A stretch of DNA of 40,631 nt from Gemmiger sp. (GCA_028710135.1 JAQUSS010000009.1:1-40631), one strand, 5' to 3'. Positions 1 through 6,884 are shown, numbered from the stretch's first letter. Translations and numbers: made by a program. Notes: generated from the letters alone by a model not told the origin.

Positions 1-327
1 GTTCGTTGCCCAGATACGAAACTGCACACCACGCTGGGATTTTACACGGTAACCAACGGAGATGATAACATCAAGATTGTAAAATTTTGTTTTATAGTTT
101 TTTCCGTCAGCACCAGTTGTCAAGTGTTCCTTGACAACTGAAGTACTGTCCAGTTCTCCATCTTTAAAAATATTATTTATATGCAGACTAATATTTTGCT
201 TCGTCGTTTGAAAAAGCTTTGACATATCCGCCTGGCTTAACCATACGGTTTCATCTTGCATCGTAACATCTATTTTTGTCAAACCGTCTTCGGTCTGATA
301 AATAAAAATTTCTCCATAGCTGTTCAC
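1..327 (-). CDS. RhuM-family protein, N-terminal part (cut by window edge)
   Basis: Reading the minus strand from a GTG at 327 gives an open frame of 109 codons to the window edge. It begins MNSYGEIFIYQTEDGLTKID and contains VWLSQADMSKLFQTTKQNIS and GYRVKSQRGVQFRIWATN. These are hallmarks of the RhuM family, named after a Salmonella pathogenicity-island protein of unknown biochemical role and common in phage-like and accessory islands. The first part resembles a helix-turn-helix (DMSKLFQTTKQNIS), so DNA binding is plausible but inferred. A run of five G lies about 8 bases before the GTG. A TTG five codons upstream is the alternative start. The gene starts 4 bases after the small ORF upstream of it and is probably translationally coupled and co-transcribed with the cas genes. 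The C-terminus is not visible. Confidence 0.85.
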   Translation of the reverse strand, partial: MNSYGEIFIYQTEDGLTKIDVTMQDETVWLSQADMSKLFQTTKQNISLHINNIFKDGELDSTSVVKEHLTTGADGKNYKTKFYNLDVIISVGYRVKSQRGVQFRIWATN

Positions 328-331
328 TGTA

Positions 332-448
332 TCAACCCCCAATCATTCCGCATCTTCCTTCACAACAGAAATATAAACCATCTTCAACGGGATCATCTTT
401 TTGTACTTCGGTATGGATACTCCAGATTCGCTTTTCATCATCCGCCAT
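332..448 (-). CDS. Small 38-aa protein between cas3 and rhuM, unknown function
   Basis: An ATG at 448 is preceded by an ideal AGGAGG ribosome binding site with 8 bases of spacing, which marks it as translated although it is only 38 residues long. The product begins MADDEKRIWSIHTEVQKDD and ends with a cysteine-rich tail (FCCEGRCGMIGG). The three cysteines could bind a metal. Its stop lies 4 bases before the GTG of the RhuM-family gene, so the two are probably translationally coupled. It follows cas3 by 125 bases on the same strand. I do not recognise the family. It could be a regulator, an anti-CRISPR-like or toxin/antitoxin-like peptide, or just an accessory ORF; the sequence does not decide. 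Confidence 0.6.
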   Translation of the reverse strand: MADDEKRIWSIHTEVQKDDPVEDGLYFCCEGRCGMIGG

Positions 449-573
449 TATGCTACACCTCCTGCTCTGATGCACGGGTAGTTGTGTGGTTTCTGTTCTT
501 GTGGCCTAATCACCATTCGTCAACGGCTTTTCTGCGTTGCATAAGTGCTTTAAAATGCCAAAAATCCATCTTC
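449..573. other. Gap between cas3 stop and small ORF
   Basis: These 125 bases hold no clear terminator hairpin on the minus strand, so read-through from cas3 into the small ORF and rhuM is plausible. The three frames downstream of the cas3 stop close quickly, and I see no sign that Cas3 was frameshifted here: its usual C-terminal FLGYM-type motif is complete before the stop. Confidence 0.4.
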
Positions 574-2772
574 CTATTTCTCCGGATTTAGCACGCCATC
601 CATGTATCCTAGGAAAGGGTCATAATGGAGATCCCACTGGTAAACATCCTCTGCAATCTGTTTTACGTGCCACTTTTCCAAATTCTTGCGGCGGATGGAT
701 ACCGCGTATTTTTGCACTTCCCGCCAATTTCCATGGCCCTTTTGAATCTGTTCTGCTACGGCAGCGTCCACAATCACCGGTACGGTATCACTTTCAATGA
801 CATGGAATAGGTCGTTGACCGTTTGAAAGTTTGAAAGCGTTTCCGCCTCCATCAGCGCCTGCATTTCTTTCGTTTCGCTTGTGCCGCGATACAATTCATC
901 CTGGATGGATTGTGTGCTCATCTCGGGCGTAATTTCCTTCTTTTCGCGTAAACATTCGCATAAATATTCTTTTAGAATTGCCGCACGCACCTTGATTCCC
1001 GGATGTGAAGTGAGCATGGCATCATCCTTCATATGGAAGCTCCACATCTGCGCATCCCCATAGAGTGCGTTGCGGCCAACCCTGCCTGCTGACTGTAACA
1101 GGGACAGAAGGGCGGCCAACTCCCGAAACCCAGTACGGAACGAAAAATCCACGCCGGCTTCCACACAGGAGGTTGCGGCCAAAACCCAATTGGAATCGGT
1201 TGGATTTGCCAGACGTTTTTTCACCACTTCCATGGTTTTCGCGCGGTCCACCGGCATAAGCGCCGTGGAAAGATGTTCTACGCACTTTTCTCCATACTTT
1301 TTACGGATGTCATCCGCAATCACCGCTGCATTTTGCACGGTATTCATAATCAAAAGCCGCGGCCCTGGCTGTGCCATAACCCAGTCGATCAGCTCTGCTC
1401 GGCTCAGTGGCTGAGAATTCCAACAATACGTAATCCTTTTTTTCTCATAGCGAAGCAATGCCTGGCGCAGGTTTTGGTTCACCATCTCGGGAACCTGCTT
1501 CGCCGGCGTTCCAACAAGCTTGGCAAGCTCTGGAATCTGCCAAAAACGAACCAGCGAGCCGGAGGCCAGAACCCAGTAGCAGCTCCACTCCTCCTCCAAC
1601 ACGTTCATCCAATGCCACGCAAGCGGGAGCAGCTTCACCGGCAGTGCAGCGTGTGCTTCATCCATGAAAATAATACTGCCCGGCAATGCATGCAGGCGGC
1701 GCAGTGTACTTGGGCGGTTGGAGGCTAAGGTTTCAAAAAAGGCAACCGCGGTGGTTACAATGATGGGTGCTCTCCACAAAGAGGTCAGGTAGCGCGTGTC
1801 TTCGCTCTCGAAATCTGCTTTGTGGTGCAGCTCTGCCACAACCGCCTCCGGGTCTTCCCCCGCCAATACCAGTGCTTTTCGGTAAACGTCCACAGATTGC
1901 GTGATAAGGTTGGTATAGGGCAGTACCACAAAAATGCGCCTGGCGCCCCTTAACATGGCCTGCCTTAGCTGATGTGCCATGATCGCGGTGGTTTTTCCAG
2001 ACCCGACCGGTGCGTCATTGGAAACAATGCCTGCTTTTGTTTCGCAATCCCGGCAGGCTTTGTACATCTGCGCGCGCAATTTGTTTCGTTCGCTCGGGTG
2101 CGCACCTTGCAGGCCTTCCACATACTGGTTTAGCGCTTCCAAGCGGCGTGCCGGTTGCAGTTCCGGCACATTTTCCGGCTTTGGGTACTGCCCGTAAGCC
2201 GCGGCGGTATCCGAATGGTCGGCATCCGCCAGGCAGGATAACATCATCCGAAAGAAGATGGCGGGGTCGCCTTCACAATACTCGGGAACGTGTGCGGCAC
2301 TTTCCGGTACCAAATGCCGGTGGAGCTGAAGCAGCTGCTCCAGCTCTTGGTCAACATAGCTTCGCACGGTTTCATGGGCATCTCGGTAGCAGGCTGCCTC
2401 TGCCCTGTTCGTTTCAACCGTAGAATCCGGCAACCCATGGTGATGCGCATACACAAGAAGAATCGAGCACAGCGCATCCCGCCCGCTCTGTTTCAGAAAG
2501 GCCGCACCGGCATCCGTATGGTTTACAGGTAAAGGCCCGGATTCTCCATCTTTTTGATGCAATACCGCCTGGTTTTTCTCGTCCAGTTTTCCTAAGTCGT
2601 GGTATGGTACTGCGCAGCGCAGGATATTTTCAAACTGTGCCGCATCCTTTTTACAATATGGTTTCATCTCCTGCGCAAAGCATAGCGCCAATTTTGTGGT
2701 ATTCTCCACATGCTCTGCATAACGCTGCGGGGGATACCCATTTTTCGCGCTGTGGGCAAAAAACGTTTCCAT
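574..2772 (-). CDS. cas3: Cas3 helicase-nuclease, type I-C-like
   Basis: Signature nuclease-helicase of type I CRISPR systems. It is recruited by target-bound Cascade, nicks the displaced strand with its HD domain and unwinds with its SF2 helicase. The 732-aa product has the N-terminal HD domain (H21, then YHDLGK with H58-D59, and AHHHGLPD further on). Walker A APVGSGKTT lies near residue 255, the DEAH box (FMDEAHA) near 371, SF2 motif III-like ASGS after it, and motif VI QSAGRVGRN near 562. All catalytic motifs are present, so it looks functional. The ATG at 2772 overlaps the cas7 stop as TGATG; a TTG one codon earlier is also possible. Cas3 sits last among the cas genes, whereas canonical I-C operons start with cas3. 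Confidence 0.95.
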   Translation of the reverse strand: METFFAHSAKNGYPPQRYAEHVENTTKLALCFAQEMKPYCKKDAAQFENILRCAVPYHDLGKLDEKNQAVLHQKDGESGPLPVNHTDAGAAFLKQSGRDALCSILLVYAHHHGLPDSTVETNRAEAACYRDAHETVRSYVDQELEQLLQLHRHLVPESAAHVPEYCEGDPAIFFRMMLSCLADADHSDTAAAYGQYPKPENVPELQPARRLEALNQYVEGLQGAHPSERNKLRAQMYKACRDCETKAGIVSNDAPVGSGKTTAIMAHQLRQAMLRGARRIFVVLPYTNLITQSVDVYRKALVLAGEDPEAVVAELHHKADFESEDTRYLTSLWRAPIIVTTAVAFFETLASNRPSTLRRLHALPGSIIFMDEAHAALPVKLLPLAWHWMNVLEEEWSCYWVLASGSLVRFWQIPELAKLVGTPAKQVPEMVNQNLRQALLRYEKKRITYCWNSQPLSRAELIDWVMAQPGPRLLIMNTVQNAAVIADDIRKKYGEKCVEHLSTALMPVDRAKTMEVVKKRLANPTDSNWVLAATSCVEAGVDFSFRTGFRELAALLSLLQSAGRVGRNALYGDAQMWSFHMKDDAMLTSHPGIKVRAAILKEYLCECLREKKEITPEMSTQSIQDELYRGTSETKEMQALMEAETLSNFQTVNDLFHVIESDTVPVIVDAAVAEQIQKGHGNWREVQKYAVSIRRKNLEKWHVKQIAEDVYQWDLHYDPFLGYMDGVLNPEK

Positions 2773-3662
2773 CAAAAACGCACCAAATCGGTGATGCTTG
2801 CAACCTTATCCTGCAATTCTTCCGGCAGCGCCGTTTTGTCCTGATAATCGCGCCAGCTTTCGGACGGTTCAGCTAGATTCCCGATACGTTCCGGGGTCAA
2901 GGCATCCAGCAGCATATAGTCCGGGCAGCTTCCCAGCAGGTTTTTGTGCTCAATGTACCAAGCATGGCGCAGCCGAACATCCGGCCGAATGGCAGAGCGA
3001 TTCATATCGTAGGCATGAGGAATCAACCGTGTAAGCAGCTCGATATCCTCGGCCGTACAGCCGCTCTTTCTGGCATAGTTCGGGTTGACAAAAAACGGCA
3101 TACAGTAAACGCCATGCTCCACCACGCGGAAAGCCAGGGGTGCCATACCGGCATTTTTTCCTTCTTGCACGCCCGCCTTGTTCGTATTCGTTTGGCGAAT
3201 AATGTTGACTGGCGAAAGCGATACCCCGACGCCAAACTGCACAACACCCGTCTTGATATAGCCCTTGTTGCCATCTTTCTCCAGAAAGGTGTTTCCAAAC
3301 ACGCGGGCATCCCAATATTTTTTAACAAAGTCGCTTTCCAAAAAATCGGCCTGGTCAAAATCCGCCAGCTTGCCGCCGGAAGTCATTTCCTTGGCGATGG
3401 CGGTACGGTCACGCCCCCGATGCTCGAGAATCTGATAATGTTCTGCATTCGATTTAAATTTTTCCGGCAGGCTTTCAAAGAAAGGCGAGGCATCGTCATC
3501 CAGCAAATCTCTCACCTTGCGCTTAAACGAAACGGGAGAAATTTCGCCACAGCCGTTTGGCCTTTGGCGCGGGTCCGATTCACGGTCGGGATCCCCATTG
3601 GGATTGGAATTGACCACTTCAATTACCAGCAACCCGGTTGCCCTTTTCATCTCATTCGCCAT
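2772..3662 (-). CDS. cas7c: Cas7c (Csd2-like) Cascade backbone subunit
   Basis: Backbone protein that polymerises along the crRNA guide in type I-C Cascade. The 296-aa product starts MANEMKRATGLLVIEVVNSN and carries the family's N-terminal signature NSNPNGDPDRESDPR followed by VSFKRKVRDLL, as in Csd2/Cas7 RAMP-fold proteins. I chose the ATG at 3662 because GGAGG lies 8 bases upstream. An ATG five codons earlier (3677) lacks such a site. The start overlaps the end of cas8c by 11 bases, and the stop overlaps the cas3 start by one base, so the four cas genes form a tightly coupled operon. Confidence 0.9.
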   Translation of the reverse strand: MANEMKRATGLLVIEVVNSNPNGDPDRESDPRQRPNGCGEISPVSFKRKVRDLLDDDASPFFESLPEKFKSNAEHYQILEHRGRDRTAIAKEMTSGGKLADFDQADFLESDFVKKYWDARVFGNTFLEKDGNKGYIKTGVVQFGVGVSLSPVNIIRQTNTNKAGVQEGKNAGMAPLAFRVVEHGVYCMPFFVNPNYARKSGCTAEDIELLTRLIPHAYDMNRSAIRPDVRLRHAWYIEHKNLLGSCPDYMLLDALTPERIGNLAEPSESWRDYQDKTALPEELQDKVASITDLVRF

Positions 3663-4149
3663 CTTGCTTTCCTCCATCGTTATTTTTTAGCGTATCCAAA
3701 GTATTGTTTTGGGTTTTGTTTTCTGCCTGTTCTGTTTGCTGGCCACCCTGCGGCCCCTCTGTTTTTTCCTTTTTGGGGAATGCTGCCAGATAGCCGATAA
3801 AATACTGGGCTTTTTCCTCCTCGCTAAAACGTGTCTGGCTGCCCCAAGCTGCATATAGCTGTGACGCAATACGCTCGTACAGCGAAAGGTACCAGCCTGC
3901 CAGCCGGCTTTCCTCCCCTTTTTGCTGGATGCCTTTTGCGCGATAGCTTCTTGCCCATGTGATATACGGATTCATCCGCTGGCCCAACACCGCCAACGTT
4001 TTGTAAGGCTGTTCTGCCCCGGCGGCATACAATCCACTGCCCGCCAGTGTGTTGGGCACATCGTTATCGCGCACAACCTTACAGTACAGTTCATGCAGTT
4101 CATCGGATAGCTTGAGCAGCTGCCCGAATAGATAGGGAAATTCCTTCAT
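3652..4149 (-). CDS. cas11c: Cas11c small subunit from an internal start in cas8c
   Basis: Inside cas8c, in the same frame, the ATG of residue 565 (MKEFPYLFGQLLKLSDELHE) is preceded by AAAGGAG with 6 bases of spacing, an almost ideal ribosome binding site. Translation from it would give a 165-aa helical protein identical to the Cas8c C-terminus. In characterised type I-C systems (Desulfovibrio vulgaris) the small subunit Cas11c is made in just this way from within cas8c and is needed for full Cascade assembly; the start in those systems also lies just before the YxLGRL-like helix. No separate cas11 gene is present in this operon. Seen: site, frame and position. Inferred: that it is used. Confidence 0.7.
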   Translation of the reverse strand: MKEFPYLFGQLLKLSDELHELYCKVVRDNDVPNTLAGSGLYAAGAEQPYKTLAVLGQRMNPYITWARSYRAKGIQQKGEESRLAGWYLSLYERIASQLYAAWGSQTRFSEEEKAQYFIGYLAAFPKKEKTEGPQGGQQTEQAENKTQNNTLDTLKNNDGGKQDGE

Positions 4150-5841
4150 GTACTTCTCCTTTCGCGTCCCAAGCCGATACAAAAACAGCCCCATGAGTGC
4201 CAGTGCATTCTGCGCTTGGCGCAGCCCCACCACCGGTGCGCCCTCGCCATCATAGCTTCCGCCGCCAAGGCCTATCTTTCCTAAATAGGGCACCAGGTTT
4301 GCCACATTGCCCATCAGGATAAACAAATCCCGGCGGATGACCGGCGGCTCCGCTTCAAACAGAAGCTGCATCCCATGATAACGCGGAACCGGTTTGAATT
4401 TATCTGTGGAAGGTTTTCCGTCCTGCCTCCAAACCAGGTTTAAGATATCGGAAACTTCCAGTGGAAACAACGTTGCGGGCTGGCCAAATAAAAACGTGGG
4501 CAGGTTCCGGCATCCGCGTGACCATTGTTCGCTGCAACGTTCAATCTCTGCCGGGGAAGTGTTATAGGTATAAACGACCTTTGATCTGGCTTTGTCCAGT
4601 TTTCGTAAAACAAAATACTGGATACGCTCGGACATCGGGTCGGTGCCCGGCTGTTTCGCCTTCTGCAATTCACTTACAAATGCCTTGGCAGCCGATTCAA
4701 ATTCCGCCTTGCTTTGGGTTTCATCCTGCGCCCCGCCCTTCGCCATGGTTTCCGGCGCACTCGGCCGCCTGCAAAAGCCAACCAGGCTGTATTTGTTTTT
4801 TTGCAAGGTTTCGGGGTAAGCGAACAGCGCTTCGTCCCTATCCGTGCCAACCCAGGTGATGCCCTTGTGCTTCGCATCGCTCATCCATGCCAGCGCCGAC
4901 TGCAATTCAAAACGCATTTCTTTGGAAATTGGATAGGTTGCATTTCCAATTTTTCCGTACCGGGTTTGGCACGGCTGCCCGCTGAACATTGTCCGAAGTG
5001 AAACTTCAAAGCCTGCCGCAAGCTTCACGGTCGGCATCGGCTTCTCGGTAGGCGCAAATTTTTTTCCGAACGCATCCTCGGTTTTCTCTTCCGTTTCCGG
5101 TTCCGCTGTCGCCGCCGCATCGGCGTCCAACAGTTTTTTGTTAAGCGCACTTGTAAAGCCGGCCGTTGCCACGGAGCCCCCCGCTTTGATCAGTTCTCTG
5201 CTATCTAACACCACGGATAACGTGCCATAATCGTCATTCGCACTTTTTGCGGGGTTCCCCAAATAGAAGAGAATTTGAAGTGCGAATGCAATCTGTTGTT
5301 TCTGTTCCAGCATTGCAAATGCTGCCCGCTCAAGTTCCCTGTGAAAACACGCCGCATCCGCAAATACACTCGTCTGCTCGATAAGCTGCTGTAGCGGTGG
5401 AAATACCGTTTTCGTTTCCTCAAAAAGTTTGGTTAACGCACAGGGCACATCCTGCATACAAATGCGGTACTTGTTACCAAATTTTTTCCCCCAGTTGTTT
5501 TCTCTGCAAAACCGATGAATTTCTTCCGTATTAAAATCCGTGGATTTTCCCTCTAGCCAATCTGAAACAATCTTTTTTTCTACTTCATCGGTTAAGCGAT
5601 ACAGCGGTGCCAGGTTTAAGGCCGGAAACGTCCCCAGATTTGACCCATACTTTCTGATTTGCGCGGCCTGCGCCATCTCCACACTTTCAACTTTATCAAT
5701 TTTCCCGTTGTCCAATATAATTTGCACGCAGGGGGCCTTTTTTGTGACCTTCGGGATGGGCTTGTAATTCGGATGGGTACGCTCTGGTACGATGCTTGCC
5801 CGGTGAAGTGCCACCGTTAACTGGTAGAGCTCATTAATCAT
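3652..5841 (-). CDS. cas8c: Cas8c (Csd1-like) Cascade large subunit
   Basis: Large subunit of type I-C Cascade, which recognises the PAM and recruits Cas3. The 729-aa product begins MINELYQLTVALHRASIVPE; the ATG at 5841 has AGGAGG 8 bases upstream and overlaps the cas5c stop (ATGATTAA). A longer frame open to 5931 only reads back into cas5c. Length fits Cas8c but similarity to textbook Csd1 is modest. The identification leans on the position between cas5c and cas7c, on GGGSYDGEGAP plus the LRQAQNALALMGLFLYRLG helix, and on the C-terminal YLFGQLLKLSDELHELY and YFIGYLAAFPKK segments, which resemble the Csd1 YxLGRL and FxLGYY motifs. The C-terminal tail after residue 690 is low-complexity (K, E, Q, N). 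Confidence 0.8.
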   Translation of the reverse strand: MINELYQLTVALHRASIVPERTHPNYKPIPKVTKKAPCVQIILDNGKIDKVESVEMAQAAQIRKYGSNLGTFPALNLAPLYRLTDEVEKKIVSDWLEGKSTDFNTEEIHRFCRENNWGKKFGNKYRICMQDVPCALTKLFEETKTVFPPLQQLIEQTSVFADAACFHRELERAAFAMLEQKQQIAFALQILFYLGNPAKSANDDYGTLSVVLDSRELIKAGGSVATAGFTSALNKKLLDADAAATAEPETEEKTEDAFGKKFAPTEKPMPTVKLAAGFEVSLRTMFSGQPCQTRYGKIGNATYPISKEMRFELQSALAWMSDAKHKGITWVGTDRDEALFAYPETLQKNKYSLVGFCRRPSAPETMAKGGAQDETQSKAEFESAAKAFVSELQKAKQPGTDPMSERIQYFVLRKLDKARSKVVYTYNTSPAEIERCSEQWSRGCRNLPTFLFGQPATLFPLEVSDILNLVWRQDGKPSTDKFKPVPRYHGMQLLFEAEPPVIRRDLFILMGNVANLVPYLGKIGLGGGSYDGEGAPVVGLRQAQNALALMGLFLYRLGTRKEKYMKEFPYLFGQLLKLSDELHELYCKVVRDNDVPNTLAGSGLYAAGAEQPYKTLAVLGQRMNPYITWARSYRAKGIQQKGEESRLAGWYLSLYERIASQLYAAWGSQTRFSEEEKAQYFIGYLAAFPKKEKTEGPQGGQQTEQAENKTQNNTLDTLKNNDGGKQDGE

Positions 5842-6505
5842 CGATGGCGCCTCCTGTGGAAAAGTCCAATCTTCCCTGATGAATCCGCAAACTCTGGCAG
5901 TAAACCGCGCGATACTCCGAATGATAGCCATCCGGGAATACTTCTTTTAGCATCGAAGGTATGGTAATATCCGAAACTTCCCTGCACACCTCTGTTTCTG
6001 GGCGAAACGGGCCAAAATAGGATGGCGTAAACTCCTTCCAACCCAGCACCGGTATGGAAAAGGACTGCCCGCGCTTTAGCCGCCGGTTAAAGATATCTTG
6101 ATACGCATGGCCGGGTGCCGTTGTCTTTTTATCCCATTCTAGTGCCTTCTCGGGAAGGTTCTGCTTGCAGCAATTTGGAATCACATCGGCATAGAGGCGA
6201 TAGCAGACATCCAACAGCACCGTTGCATACAGCTGATAATTGTTGCCCTTTTGAATAGCTTTGCTTGCGCGCAAAGGCCCGCCATAATTGGTCACATAGG
6301 CGTGGTACTGGATTGGTGCGCAGATTTCCACCGCCGTGGGAACAACCCGTATGTCAGGCCCCCACAGGACTGCTTCAAAAATCCCTCGCACTGCGGAAGC
6401 TGTTGGCGCCGGATAGCTAACGGGTGCATCGCCGGTATCCGGCCTGCTCCAGATTGCCGTAGCCCCCGCAATCTCCATTGCGATTGGGTATTTGTAGTGC
6501 CGCAC
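5834..6505 (-). CDS. cas5c: Cas5c (Cas5d) pre-crRNA endonuclease and Cascade subunit
   Basis: In type I-C, Cas5 replaces Cas6: it cuts pre-crRNA at the base of the repeat hairpin, leaving an 11-nt 5' handle, and caps the Cascade 5' end. The 223-aa product shows the family pattern SRPDTGDAPVSYPAPTASAV then RGIFEAVLWGP near the N-terminus, and RRLKRGQSFSIPVLGWKEF followed by FGPF in the C-terminal half, matching Cas5d. The start is GTG at 6505 with AAAGGAGG 7 bases upstream; an out-of-frame ATG lies in that spacer. It is the first gene of the cas operon, and 25 bases upstream of its start lies a sequence matched by the crRNA-like element at 6705-6731. Confidence 0.9.
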   Translation of the reverse strand: MRHYKYPIAMEIAGATAIWSRPDTGDAPVSYPAPTASAVRGIFEAVLWGPDIRVVPTAVEICAPIQYHAYVTNYGGPLRASKAIQKGNNYQLYATVLLDVCYRLYADVIPNCCKQNLPEKALEWDKKTTAPGHAYQDIFNRRLKRGQSFSIPVLGWKEFTPSYFGPFRPETEVCREVSDITIPSMLKEVFPDGYHSEYRAVYCQSLRIHQGRLDFSTGGAIDD

Positions 6506-6526
6506 GTTTCATCCTCCTTTTATAGT

Positions 6527-6544
6527 TTCGTTAAATTGGTAGTT
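6527..6544 (+). promoter_or_regulatory. PAM plus protospacer-like site in the cas operon leader
   Basis: TTC at 6527-6529, the established type I-C PAM, is followed at 6530-6544 by GTTAAATTGGTAGTT. This differs at one base (position 12) from the 15 bases that follow the repeat-like element at 6705-6716. The first 11 bases, which include the seed, match exactly; beyond position 15 matching stops. A full Cascade footprint would span about 6527-6564, covering the predicted transcription start of the cas operon. Inference: an autorepression target bound but not cleaved. Confidence 0.75.
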
Positions 6545-6565
6545 AAACACACATGGTTTAGTTCT

Positions 6566-6594
6566 AATATAGCCTGTTTGCAGCGAAATAGCAA
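6566..6594 (-). promoter_or_regulatory. Predicted promoter of the cas operon
   Basis: On the minus strand, TTGCTA (6589-6594) and TATATT (6566-6571) are separated by 17 bases. This gives a plausible sigma-A promoter with transcription starting near 6558-6560 and a leader of about 55 bases before the cas5c GTG. The predicted start lies at the far end of the Cascade footprint expected from the PAM/protospacer site at 6527-6544. Confidence 0.55.
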
Positions 6595-6645
6595 GTGCCA
6601 TTTTGTTTCCCTCAAAAAATTCATTTCGTCATTGTCATTTAGGGT

Positions 6646-6674
6646 TTTACATTTTTCGTTTTTTATGGTAAATT
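6646..6674 (+). promoter_or_regulatory. Candidate promoter of the crRNA-like RNA
   Basis: TTTACA (6646-6651) and TAAATT (6669-6674) with 17 bases between them, in AT-rich DNA, would start transcription near 6681, just before the repeat-like element. The -10 box is weak, so this is a tentative call; an overlapping TATATA at 6677-6682 is an alternative. Confidence 0.35.
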
Positions 6675-6684
6675 TGTATATATC

Positions 6685-6716
6685 TTTTGATAGGGTTATC
6701 AATTGTGGATTGAAAT
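6685..6716 (+). repeat. Solitary degenerate type I-C CRISPR repeat
   Basis: The last 12 bases, GTGGATTGAAAT (6705-6716), are exactly the conserved 3' end of type I-C repeats. They are preceded by a hairpin TTGATA (6687-6692), loop GGGT, TATCAA (6697-6702), in the place where I-C repeats carry their GC-rich stem. The 32-base length fits. The stem is AT-rich and sits 2 bases further from the handle than usual, so the repeat is divergent upstream of the handle. No second copy occurs in the window. Confidence 0.7.
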
Positions 6717-6739
6717 GTTAAATTGGTTGTTCGTCTAAA

Positions 6740-6787
6740 AAAGGCTGCCGTTTTCGTGATTGAAAAATCATGAAAACGGCAGCCTTT
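6740..6787. terminator. Strong hairpin terminator after the crRNA-like element
   Basis: GGCTGCCGTTTTC (6743-6755) pairs perfectly with GAAAACGGCAGCC (6772-6784). The stem continues through a G-T wobble and five more pairs to a GAAA loop (6762-6765). The T-run is six bases when read on the minus strand but only three on the plus strand, so it terminates best leftward; it would still be a stable 3' end for a plus-strand small RNA. Confidence 0.7.
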
Positions 6788-6855
6788 GGTGGTATATGCT
6801 ATATAAAAGAGCAAGCTTTACCTACACCAAACCGTGCCATGCGTTTTTTTGCTTA

Positions 6856-6884
6856 TTGAGAAACCGTGGTTTTTCAGCTATACT
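6856..6884 (+). promoter_or_regulatory. Promoter of the DUF1697 gene cluster
   Basis: TTGAGA (6856-6861) and TATACT (6879-6884) with the optimal 17-base spacing. It lies about 100 bases upstream of the DUF1697 start codon and is the only good promoter before the plus-strand cluster at 6986-8802. Confidence 0.65.

Larger units (their letters stand above)
6681..6787 (+). ncRNA. CreR-like crRNA-mimic regulating the cas operon
   Basis: The element runs from a candidate promoter through a solitary I-C-type repeat (6685-6716), a pseudo-spacer starting at 6717, and a strong hairpin (6741-6784). The first 15 pseudo-spacer bases match 14 bases of the cas leader at 6530-6544, which carries a TTC PAM in the correct position and orientation. 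Known: CreR (Cas-regulating) RNAs in other subtypes have this architecture and guide Cascade to the cas promoter; limited complementarity allows binding without cleavage, so Cas levels drop when Cascade is in excess and rise when crRNAs or Cas proteins are titrated, for example by anti-CRISPRs. Inferred here: that the RNA is made, processed by Cas5c and loaded. Exact ends are unknown. Confidence 0.7.

Noticed and set aside
6756-6768. GTGATTGAAAAAT in the hairpin as a second CRISPR repeat
   Set aside because: It lacks one base of the handle, has no repeat stem before it and is only 51 bases from the first handle, too close for a normal 66-base repeat-spacer unit. It is mainly the apex of the terminator.
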